Source: Flavobacterium cyclinae
GTDB taxonomy: Bacteria > Bacteroidota > Bacteroidia > Flavobacteriales > Flavobacteriaceae
Length of the DNA: 64,000 bases
NCBI RefSeq assembly: GCF_021172145.1
Contig: NZ_CP089095.1
Location: forward strand, 1,116,001 to 1,180,000
Direction of reading: 5' to 3'
The position numbers and the translations under genes are program-made. The notes under the pieces are model-generated. The model was not told the DNA's origin. It worked only from the letters and a program-made list of their open reading frames with translations, and searched no databases. Shown here piece by piece: positions 37,735 through 46,519 of this stretch (positions are counted from its first letter, which is position 1; each line of letters starts with the position of its first letter).

Positions 37735-39640
37735 AAAATTAGACTTAAAATCAATGAATATTTCAGAAGACAAAAAGAACAAGTTAAAAGAACTTTTTCC
37801 AGAAGTGTTTTCAGAAGACAAAATTGATTTCGAAAAACTAAAACTAACTTTAGGTGAAGATATATCGGATTCTGAAGAACGATTTGGTTTGCAATGGCCA
37901 GGCAAAAAAGATTGTTTCAAAGTAATTCAAGAACCAAGTATTGGAACATTAAAACCATGTAAAGAGGAAAGTGTAAATTGGGATACTACCGAAAATATTT
38001 TTATAGAAGGTGATAACTTAGAAGTATTAAAACTACTTCAAAAATCATACTATGGTAAAATCAAAATGATTTATATAGACCCTCCGTACAACACAGGAGG
38101 TGAATTCATTTACCCTGATAGATTTCAAGAAAATTTAGATACATATTTAGCTTACACAGGTCAAGTTAATGATGAAGGCAAAAAGTTCTCCACTAATACG
38201 GAAACTTCGGGTCGTTTTCATACTAATTGGCTGAATATGATGTATCCTCGTTTATTCTTAGCTAGAAATTTATTAAAAAATGATGGTGTCATTTTTATAT
38301 CAATTGATGATAATGAATATGATAATCTTAAGAAAGTTTGTGATGAAATTTATGGTGAAGAAAATTTTATTGCTGATATAATTTGGCAAAAAAAATTTTC
38401 GAGAGCTAATGATGCAGCATATTTTTCTACAATGCATGATCATATTTTGTGTTATTCCAAAATATCTAAATTTATTGATGTAGATAATTGTTGGAATATT
38501 AATTTACTTTCAAGAGGTAATGAAATACCTTCAGGTTACTCAAATCCAGATAATGATCCTAGAGGTGTTTGGACTTCAGTAGTTTTATCTGCTAAGTCTG
38601 GTTCAGAGAATTTAAAATATACAATTATTAACCCTAAAGGCAAGGAATGCATTCCTCCTGATGGAAGATTTTGGAGTGTTAATAAAAATAAATTCGATGA
38701 ACTAGTTAAAGATAACAGAATTTGGTTTGGTAAAAATGGCGATGGTACACCAAGATTAAAAACTTTTTTATCTGAAGTTCAAGATGGTTTAAGGCCTAAT
38801 ACAATTTGGTTTCACAATGAAGTCGGACATAATCAAGAAGGTCGTCAATTATTAAAATCATTATTTGATGACAAAGCTTATTTTGATAGTCCAAAACCAA
38901 TTAGATTGATAAAACATATTTTATCAATAACTTCAGATAAAAGTGATTTTATTACTCTAGACTTTTTTTCAGGTTCATGTTCAACTGCACATGGAGTTCT
39001 TGATTTAAATAAACAAGATTCAGGTAAAAGAAAATTCATTATGGTACAACTCCCAGAACCTTGTGATGAAAAAAGTGAAGCTTTCAAAGCGGGGTACAAA
39101 ACTATTGCTGATATAGGAAAAGAGAGAATCAGAAGAGTTATTAATAAAATAGAAAAGGAAATAATTGATGAAGAAACAAATAATCAAGGAAAATTAGAAC
39201 TAGAAGAAAGTAAACCAAAAAATAAACTAGACCTAGGTTTTAAAGTATTCAAATTAGACCGTTCAAACTTCAAAACGTGGCAAGGCGATACCGAAAATAA
39301 CCAAATAGAAAACCAGTTAGAAAAAGCTTTGTTTCATATCGACAGCAATAGCTCAAAAGAAGACATCTTAACAGAAATAATTCTTAAATCTGGTTTTGAA
39401 TTAACAGTAAAAATAGATTCAAAAGTTTTAGTAAACAAAGAAGTTTTTTCAATAGAAAATGATAGTCTAATAATTTGTTTAGATGATAATTTAAATGATG
39501 AAGTAATCAAAGAAATTGCTAAACTAGAACCAGCAAGAGTAGTTTGCTTAGATTCTGGTTTTAATCAAAAAGACGAATTAAAAGCAAATGCTGCTCAAAT
39601 ATTAAAATCATATGGTGTTGAAGACTTTAGAACAGTTTAA
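37718..39640 (+). CDS. Type III restriction-modification methyltransferase, copy 1 (Mod1)
   Basis: 640-residue beta-class DNA adenine-N6 methyltransferase. Motif IV DPPY is at 121-124, motif I (DFFSGSCSTAHG) at about 414-425, in the motif order of type III Mod proteins. Residues 30-200 and 500-640 are very similar to Mod2 at 39652, while about 205-410, which contains the target recognition domain, is different. The TGG-PGKKDCFKV region and last RTV residues are shared. It overlaps the upstream nuclease gene by 17 bp and lies 11 bp before Mod2. Confidence 0.92.
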   Translation: MSETTKKLDLKSMNISEDKKNKLKELFPEVFSEDKIDFEKLKLTLGEDISDSEERFGLQWPGKKDCFKVIQEPSIGTLKPCKEESVNWDTTENIFIEGDNLEVLKLLQKSYYGKIKMIYIDPPYNTGGEFIYPDRFQENLDTYLAYTGQVNDEGKKFSTNTETSGRFHTNWLNMMYPRLFLARNLLKNDGVIFISIDDNEYDNLKKVCDEIYGEENFIADIIWQKKFSRANDAAYFSTMHDHILCYSKISKFIDVDNCWNINLLSRGNEIPSGYSNPDNDPRGVWTSVVLSAKSGSENLKYTIINPKGKECIPPDGRFWSVNKNKFDELVKDNRIWFGKNGDGTPRLKTFLSEVQDGLRPNTIWFHNEVGHNQEGRQLLKSLFDDKAYFDSPKPIRLIKHILSITSDKSDFITLDFFSGSCSTAHGVLDLNKQDSGKRKFIMVQLPEPCDEKSEAFKAGYKTIADIGKERIRRVINKIEKEIIDEETNNQGKLELEESKPKNKLDLGFKVFKLDRSNFKTWQGDTENNQIENQLEKALFHIDSNSSKEDILTEIILKSGFELTVKIDSKVLVNKEVFSIENDSLIICLDDNLNDEVIKEIAKLEPARVVCLDSGFNQKDELKANAAQILKSYGVEDFRTV

Positions 39641-39651
39641 GTAAAAGAATA

Positions 39652-41568
39652 ATGGAACAAATAGAAAAAGTAAACTTAAAATCACTTGAAATAACTGAGG
39701 ATTTAAAAAAGCAATTAAAAGCTATCATGCCTCAAGTATTTTCAGAAGATAAAATAGATTTCGAAAAACTAAAACTAACTTTAGGTGAAGATGTATCAGA
39801 TTCTGAAGAACGTTTTGGTTTACAATGGCCTGGTAAAAAAGATTGCTTTAAAGTAATACAGGAACCAAGCATTGGAACCTTAAAACCATGCAAAGAAGAA
39901 AGTGTTAATTGGGAAACAACTGAAAATATTTTCATAGAAGGTGATAATTTAGAAGTATTGAAACTACTTCAAAAATCATATTATGGTAAAATAAAAATGA
40001 TTTATATAGACCCACCTTATAACACAGGGGGTGAATTCATTTATCCAGATAGATTTCAAGAAAATTTAAACACATATTTAGCATATACTGGTCAAGTGAA
40101 TGAAGAAGGTATAAAATTTTCAACCAATTCAGAAACAACTGGTAGGTATCACTCAAATTGGGCTAATATGATGTATTCTAGATTATTTTTAGCAAGAAAT
40201 TTATTAAAGAAAGACGGAATAATTTGTATTTCAATTGATGATAATGAAATTCATAATTTACGATCAATTTGTAATGAAATCTTTGGTGAAGAAAATTATT
40301 TGCAAGAGATAATTTGGAAAAGGCATGGTGGTGGTGGCAATGATTCTAAATATTTTGCAATAGATCACGAGTACATATTATGCTATGCTAAGAACCTAAA
40401 CTATATTGATAAGTTAAGATTACCTTTAGATGATGATGATTTAAAAAAATATAAGTATAGAGATGAACATTTTAATGAATTAGGAGCTTATCAAACTAAA
40501 TCATTCTTAAGGATGCGTCCCGATGATCCTAGACCAGGTTTACAATATGAAATTGATTGTCCTGATGGTACCAAGTTATTTGATGAATGGAAGTGGGAAC
40601 AAAATTCTTTTTTAAAAGCTTTATCTGAAAATAAAGTATTAATTGAAAAAGATACTAAAGGAAATTGGAAAGTTGAATATAAAATATATGCTAAAGATAA
40701 AGATGGTGATGAAAAAATGAAAGTACCTAGATCAATGATAATTAATGAAGCAACTAATAGTAAAGGTAAGGCTTTATTAACAAATACACTTGGAACAGCA
40801 AATTTATTTAATAATCCAAAGCCAATAGAACTCTTAAAACATTTAATGTCTTTTGCAACTTCTGATAATGATAATGATATTATTTTAGATTTTTTTGGTG
40901 GTTCATGTTCTACTGCTCATGCTGTATTAGATTTAAATCATATTACAAATGGTAATAGAAAATTTATTATGATTCAACTACCAGAATTATGTAATGAAAA
41001 ATCTGAAGCTTTTAAAAAAGGTTATAAAACAATCGCTGATATTGGTAGAGATAGAATTAAAAAAGCTTTGAATTATTATAGAAACACAATTGAATCTAAA
41101 AAACAAGAAGAAATTAATAAAATAAAATTTGAAGTTGAGTCGAACGATACAAACTTAGATTTAGGTTTTAAATCATTCAAACTAGATAAGTCAAATTTCA
41201 AAATTTGGGATGGAAATACTGAAAACATGAAATTAGAGAATGAATTAGAAAATGGTCTTTTTCACATTGATTTAAATAGTTCAAAAGAAGATATATTAAC
41301 TGAATTAATTCTTAAATCTGGTTTTAAATTGTCAGTAAAAATTGATTTGTTAAAACTTGCAAATAAAGACGTGTATTCAATAGAAAACAATTCATTATTA
41401 ATATGTTTAGATGATAGTTTAAATGTTGAAGTGATTAAAGAAATTGCAAAATTGGACCCAGCTAGAGTAATTGTATTAGATTCTGGTTTTAATCAAAAAG
41501 ATGATTTAAAAACTAATGCTGTTCAAATTTTAAAGTCACATAATATAGAAGATTTTAGAACAGTTTAA
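39652..41568 (+). CDS. Type III restriction-modification methyltransferase, copy 2 (Mod2)
   Basis: 638 residues, intact paralogue of Mod1. DPPY at 120-123, motif I DFFGGSCSTAH at about 411-421. Its recognition region (about 205-410, starting IIWKRHGGGGND) is unrelated in detail to that of Mod1. Shared regions differ at the DNA level mostly at synonymous sites, so the duplication is old and both proteins are under selection. It probably gives a second recognition sequence for the same Res. Confidence 0.92.
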   Translation: MEQIEKVNLKSLEITEDLKKQLKAIMPQVFSEDKIDFEKLKLTLGEDVSDSEERFGLQWPGKKDCFKVIQEPSIGTLKPCKEESVNWETTENIFIEGDNLEVLKLLQKSYYGKIKMIYIDPPYNTGGEFIYPDRFQENLNTYLAYTGQVNEEGIKFSTNSETTGRYHSNWANMMYSRLFLARNLLKKDGIICISIDDNEIHNLRSICNEIFGEENYLQEIIWKRHGGGGNDSKYFAIDHEYILCYAKNLNYIDKLRLPLDDDDLKKYKYRDEHFNELGAYQTKSFLRMRPDDPRPGLQYEIDCPDGTKLFDEWKWEQNSFLKALSENKVLIEKDTKGNWKVEYKIYAKDKDGDEKMKVPRSMIINEATNSKGKALLTNTLGTANLFNNPKPIELLKHLMSFATSDNDNDIILDFFGGSCSTAHAVLDLNHITNGNRKFIMIQLPELCNEKSEAFKKGYKTIADIGRDRIKKALNYYRNTIESKKQEEINKIKFEVESNDTNLDLGFKSFKLDKSNFKIWDGNTENMKLENELENGLFHIDLNSSKEDILTELILKSGFKLSVKIDLLKLANKDVYSIENNSLLICLDDSLNVEVIKEIAKLDPARVIVLDSGFNQKDDLKTNAVQILKSHNIEDFRTV

Positions 41569-41574
41569 AGAATA

Positions 41575-42285
41575 ATGAATATGAAATTGTCAAGAAACAC
41601 AATTAAATGTCAAGTACCTGTAAATAATAGTTATTTAGACATAGAATTTAATGTAGTAGATGTTGAATTAATTAAAGGGTCTGAAGAATACATTAACATA
41701 TTAAATGTAGCAAAAAAATTAGCTGGATTAGTGAACTCTGGAGCTGCAAGTGATTCAGCAATAACAAGAGATGATGAATTAAAATTAAAAGATTCATTTG
41801 GAGGATTGTTGTCAGAAAAAGCTTGGCTACAATACATTAATGAAGAATTAGGAAATATAGCCTCTTTAACAGTATGTAATGATGCAAAAAATCAAATTGA
41901 TATTGTTCTAAAAAAAGGAGAAACAATAGAGGTTAGATCATCTTTTATAAGAAATGGAGTAAAGTTTGGTATTTGTTCAAAATTTAATAATTTTAAAAAT
42001 ATTGGACCCTATAGTAATTCTATCAAACCAGGTGAAATTCAGAAAAATTTTTATTGTGGTGTTTTATTTGAAACACAAAAAAAAGATATTTTGACAAGTG
42101 AAATTATAAAATTTAGTCTTGTTGGTTCTTCAACTTGGGAAATGATTCTAAATGATGGTTTTAATACTCATTTAAATGCATGGGATGGTTTTGCAATAGA
42201 GCCAGGTAATTATCGAGTACTTGAATATATGAATACTTTGGATACCAACAAGTTTATTGAATATTTAAAATCAATTGGGTATTAA
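41575..42285 (+). CDS. Unrecognised protein between mod and res, nuclease-like motif
   Basis: 236 residues, no known family recognised. The middle has LLSEKAWLQYINEEL, then QIDIVLKKGETIEVRSS, an arrangement (Glu in a helix, Asp, then E-x-R) like a PD-(D/E)XK nuclease core with Arg in place of Lys. The C-terminus is aromatic-rich (GNYRVLEYMN). It lies 6 bp after mod2 and 1 bp before res, so it is made with the restriction complex. It may be a third subunit or a small nuclease; this is inference. Confidence 0.8.
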   Translation: MNMKLSRNTIKCQVPVNNSYLDIEFNVVDVELIKGSEEYINILNVAKKLAGLVNSGAASDSAITRDDELKLKDSFGGLLSEKAWLQYINEELGNIASLTVCNDAKNQIDIVLKKGETIEVRSSFIRNGVKFGICSKFNNFKNIGPYSNSIKPGEIQKNFYCGVLFETQKKDILTSEIIKFSLVGSSTWEMILNDGFNTHLNAWDGFAIEPGNYRVLEYMNTLDTNKFIEYLKSIGY

Positions 42286-42286
42286 G

Positions 42287-45208
42287 ATGAAACTAAAATT
42301 TGACCATAAACAATCATATCAGCTAGAAGCTATTAAAGCAGTAGTTGACACTTTTAAAGGGCAACCTTTGAACAAAGGAGATTTTGAAATCCAATTAGGA
42401 ACCCAAGGCAAAGGTTTTTTTGCAAACCAAGTACAAAACGAATTAGGTATTGGTAATCAAATTATTATTGATGATAATTCAATTATCGATAATATCAACG
42501 AAATTCAGAAATACAATAATATTTTTCAAAAACATACACCGCAATCAAAAGGAAAAAACTTTTCGATTGAAATGGAAACAGGTACAGGTAAAACCTATGT
42601 TTACCTGCGTACAGTTTTTGAATTACAAGCAAAATATGGTTTCAAGAAATTCATTATTGTAGTACCTTCTATTGCTATTCGTGAGGGAGTATTACAATCT
42701 ATTAAAACCTTAAAAGAAGATTTTCTTAATCTTTATAATCGTGTTCCTTTCAATCATTTTGTATATGATAGTAAGAGAGTAAATGAATTAAGAAACTTTG
42801 CTATTGGAAATGAACTACAATTAATGATTATTAATATCGATTCATTCAACAAAGCAACAAACAATGTAATTCACATTCCTAATGATAGAATGTCCGGTAG
42901 AGCTCCTATTGAATTTATCCAGGCAACAAATCCAATTGTTATTTTGGATGAACCTCAAAATATGGAGAGTGTTAAAGCAAAAGAGGCAATCAATAGTTTA
43001 AATCCTTTATGCACACTACGTTATTCAGCTACTCACAAAGACAAGTATAACTTATTATATAGTTTAGACCCTGTTCAAGCTTTCCAAAAAGGTTTAGTAA
43101 AGAAAATATCTGTTGCTTCGGTTTTAGGAGAAAACGACGCAAATAATGCCTTTGTAAAAGTAAATAGCATTACAAACAATAAAGGCAAAATAACTTGTAA
43201 TGTATCATTTCATAAACAAACAAAAGAGGGTCCAGTTGAAGTAAAAAAAACATTAACTCAGGATAAGGATTTATTCATAGAATCAGAAGAAAGAGAAATA
43301 TATCGTAATGGTTTCCAAATTACTGAAATCAATTCAAGACCAGGAATGGAATTTGTAAAATTCTCAAATGGTTTACGTTTAGGAATTGGTCAAGAAAATG
43401 GGGGTGTTAAAAAAGACATCATTAAAGAACAAATTCGAGCAACAATCAAAAATCATTTCGAAAAAGAACTTCAAGTTAAAGACCTTGGGATTAAAGTTTT
43501 ATCGTTATTCTTTTTAGATAAAGTAGAAAATTATCGTATTCATACGGATACAGGTTTTGAGTTAGGTCAGTACGGTATTTGGTTTGAAGAAATTTATGCA
43601 GAAGAAGCAAAAGAATTTTATGGATTATTAGACATTCTTCCAGTAAATAAAGTTCATAATGGATACTTCTCAAAGGATAAAAAAGGGAATGAAAAAAATA
43701 CAAGTGGTTCTCAAGCAGATGATGAAGACACGTATTCATTAATCATGCGCGATAAGGAGAAATTATTATCACTAGAGGAACCATTAAAATTCATTTTTTC
43801 TCACTCCGCTTTAAGAGAAGGTTGGGATAATCCAAATGTATTCCAAATTTGTACTTTAAACGATACTAAATCGGGTCTTAAAAAACGTCAAGAGATTGGA
43901 CGTGGTTTACGTTTACCAGTTAATCAAAAAGGGGAAAGAATTTTTGATAAAAACATAAATAATTTAGTAGTAATAGCAAATGAAAGTTATGAAGATTTCG
44001 CAGCTTCATTACAAAAAGAATTTGAAGAAGATTGTGGTTTTGTATTTGGTAGATTGCCAATAGAGGCATTCATAGGTATTAAATATACAAAAGAGGATAA
44101 ATCTCTTAAAGTTGCTGAAAAAGAATCTGAAATAATTTGGGACCATCTTAAAGATAATAAATGGATAGCTGAAGATGGTTTTATTAATAAAGAATTTAAT
44201 GAAGCTGTAGAAAATTACACCATTAATTTACCTGAAGAACTTAAAGAAGTTCCATTAAAAGAGGTAATTAAAGCAGTTGAAAAATACCAATTAAATCAAA
44301 TCATTGAAAACAAAAACAATCGCATAAAAGTAAAATTCAATGAAAAAGTATTATTAGACCCAGAGTTTGAAAAATTCTGGAATGCAATTAATACAAAAAC
44401 AATCTATTCAGTCAAATTTAGTACCGAATATTTAATCGAAGAGGCAGTCAAGGCTATCAAGTTAATGGAGAAAATAAAAGCTCCACAAATTAGAACACAA
44501 CTAGCAGATTTAGATATTCACTCAAAAGGGGTTTCAACACAATTAGTACAATTAGGTCAAGTTAAATATGCTGAACCAGCTAAAGTAGTTCCAGATATTC
44601 TTACATACATTCAAGGTAAAACAGAGTTAACCAGAAATACTATTTATCAAATTCTAATTCAATCAAAAAGATTAGACGAATTTAAAATCAATCCGCAGCA
44701 GTTTATGGATGCTGTTGTAAAAGAAATTCGTTATGTGATGAATCGTGTAATTATTGACGGTATCAAATATGAAAGATTAGAAGGAGTTCAATATGAAATG
44801 TCACAAATTAGAAGAGATTTTGACAGATTAGTAGAATATCCAAAAGACAAAGTAATTGAAGTTACCAAGGAACAATCACATAAAATATATCAAGATATGA
44901 TTATGTGTGATTCAAGTATTGAGAAAAAGTTTGCTAAAGACCTAATGGAAAATAAAGATGTTAAATACTTCATCAAGTTACCAGGTTGGTTTAAAATAGA
45001 TACACCAGTGGGAGGTTATAATCCCGATTGGGCAATAATGAAACAAAACGGTGATGTGGTCTACATGGTTAGAGAAACAAAATCAACAAAAGACCAATTA
45101 CTTTTAAGAACAACAGAAAACGATAAAATCAAGTGTGGTCGCAAACACTTTGAAGAAATAGGTGTAGATTACGATGTAGCAACAGATATTACTAACTCTG
45201 GTATATAA
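42287..45208 (+). CDS. Type III restriction enzyme, Res subunit
   Basis: 973 residues from ATG 42287. SF2 helicase with motif I TGTGKT (about 98-103), motif II ILDEPQNM, SAT (motif III), SALREGWDNPN and RQEIGRGLRLP (motif VI), then a C-terminal endonuclease with NPDWAI and ETKST as the PD-(D/E)XK residues. Res needs a Mod partner for specificity; two Mods lie upstream. One base separates it from the preceding gene. Confidence 0.92.
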   Translation: MKLKFDHKQSYQLEAIKAVVDTFKGQPLNKGDFEIQLGTQGKGFFANQVQNELGIGNQIIIDDNSIIDNINEIQKYNNIFQKHTPQSKGKNFSIEMETGTGKTYVYLRTVFELQAKYGFKKFIIVVPSIAIREGVLQSIKTLKEDFLNLYNRVPFNHFVYDSKRVNELRNFAIGNELQLMIINIDSFNKATNNVIHIPNDRMSGRAPIEFIQATNPIVILDEPQNMESVKAKEAINSLNPLCTLRYSATHKDKYNLLYSLDPVQAFQKGLVKKISVASVLGENDANNAFVKVNSITNNKGKITCNVSFHKQTKEGPVEVKKTLTQDKDLFIESEEREIYRNGFQITEINSRPGMEFVKFSNGLRLGIGQENGGVKKDIIKEQIRATIKNHFEKELQVKDLGIKVLSLFFLDKVENYRIHTDTGFELGQYGIWFEEIYAEEAKEFYGLLDILPVNKVHNGYFSKDKKGNEKNTSGSQADDEDTYSLIMRDKEKLLSLEEPLKFIFSHSALREGWDNPNVFQICTLNDTKSGLKKRQEIGRGLRLPVNQKGERIFDKNINNLVVIANESYEDFAASLQKEFEEDCGFVFGRLPIEAFIGIKYTKEDKSLKVAEKESEIIWDHLKDNKWIAEDGFINKEFNEAVENYTINLPEELKEVPLKEVIKAVEKYQLNQIIENKNNRIKVKFNEKVLLDPEFEKFWNAINTKTIYSVKFSTEYLIEEAVKAIKLMEKIKAPQIRTQLADLDIHSKGVSTQLVQLGQVKYAEPAKVVPDILTYIQGKTELTRNTIYQILIQSKRLDEFKINPQQFMDAVVKEIRYVMNRVIIDGIKYERLEGVQYEMSQIRRDFDRLVEYPKDKVIEVTKEQSHKIYQDMIMCDSSIEKKFAKDLMENKDVKYFIKLPGWFKIDTPVGGYNPDWAIMKQNGDVVYMVRETKSTKDQLLLRTTENDKIKCGRKHFEEIGVDYDVATDITNSGI

Positions 45209-45214
45209 TTTTTA

Positions 45215-46507
45215 ATGAATAAACATCTGAATATTTTTAGTTCCTATTCCAAAGAAGATAAAGGATACAAATTAGAAAACGATTTAACAAGAGCATTAGC
45301 AATTTGTCTTCAAGAAGATAAATTGCTTTTTCATGAAGTTTTAAAAAAAATATTTGACCAGACAAGTTTTTACAACACATTATTTGACGAATATTCAAAA
45401 GACAACAAAATAAATATTGAGATACAAAAAGAAGTAAGTTCACTAGAAAATTTTGAGCATATTTTTGCTGTTTCACTTACGAGTTCAAAAATGAATGTCG
45501 ATAATTTTTTCAATAGTCAACATCATGCTAATTATGACCCAATTTGTGACCTAGTAATTACAATAAATAACATAGTAATTATAGTTGAAGTAAAAAGAGA
45601 TGCAACAGACTGTTCGCATCAATTATACAATCAGATATTTAATGCGTTTAAAAGTTCAGGAATAACTAACCTAACAAAAGAACAACCAGTTACACCAGTA
45701 GATTTAAATTGGTACAAACTAATGGAAATTGTAGTTAACGTAAATAACTTTCATAAAAACACAAGCACAAGTAATAGATTTTTAAAAGATTTTATTCAAT
45801 ATATTCGTCAGCATAATTACAATTGGTTACCTGAAGCATCAATTTCTTCACTTAATTCTGATAACAAAAATGCAATTTACCGACGAATAAGAACAGCTGT
45901 AGAAAATGCAACTATTTATAAATTAGATAGTGATAGAATAGGCTTCAAGTTCAATAAACCTTATGCCGATGAATTAATTTTTAGGGTACATGATAATGGT
46001 GATTTAGTTGTTGCATTATATCCTGCAAACACAAAAGCACAGGGATATCACGTATTTAATAAAGGTGACAGACCAATATTCAAACAGTCTGTTATTATCG
46101 AAGGTGTAAAATATGATATTAATAAAACATACCATATAAAATTTAGTAGTTTTCAAAAATACTTTGCAGGCTTATGGTTTACTGATTCTAATTTGAATAA
46201 AGATCTTTATACAAACACAAACTTTCACAAATATACAGGGAGAAAGAAAAAAGGTAAAGATTGGGAGGAACTAGAAAACCTTTTCGATTCATCATTCAAA
46301 CAAGATTACGATTGGAAAAAATACACTAATTGGGATTCTAAAGTAATTGGTTCAGGTAAAACACAATTCGACGTTTCATTTGGGTATGAACTAGTAACAA
46401 TTATCCCATTTCAAGTCCTAAAACAAACTGATACTAAAAAAGAAGATATTTCTAGTTTAAGTAATTTGTTGATGGCCATTTATAATGAATATTTAAATGT
46501 TATTTAA
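45215..46507 (+). CDS. PD-(D/E)XK nuclease-family protein
   Basis: 430 residues. The nuclease core is visible as YDPICDLVITINN followed by IIVEVKRDATD (about 108-130), the D...ExK pattern with a following helix rich in polar residues. The C-terminal half (about 200-430) is of unknown fold and ends in a short helix. It begins 6 bp after res and 12 bp before the KAP gene, so it is a further effector or accessory of the operon. Confidence 0.82.
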   Translation: MNKHLNIFSSYSKEDKGYKLENDLTRALAICLQEDKLLFHEVLKKIFDQTSFYNTLFDEYSKDNKINIEIQKEVSSLENFEHIFAVSLTSSKMNVDNFFNSQHHANYDPICDLVITINNIVIIVEVKRDATDCSHQLYNQIFNAFKSSGITNLTKEQPVTPVDLNWYKLMEIVVNVNNFHKNTSTSNRFLKDFIQYIRQHNYNWLPEASISSLNSDNKNAIYRRIRTAVENATIYKLDSDRIGFKFNKPYADELIFRVHDNGDLVVALYPANTKAQGYHVFNKGDRPIFKQSVIIEGVKYDINKTYHIKFSSFQKYFAGLWFTDSNLNKDLYTNTNFHKYTGRKKKGKDWEELENLFDSSFKQDYDWKKYTNWDSKVIGSGKTQFDVSFGYELVTIIPFQVLKQTDTKKEDISSLSNLLMAIYNEYLNVI

Positions 46508-46519
46508 AGATTTTAAATT

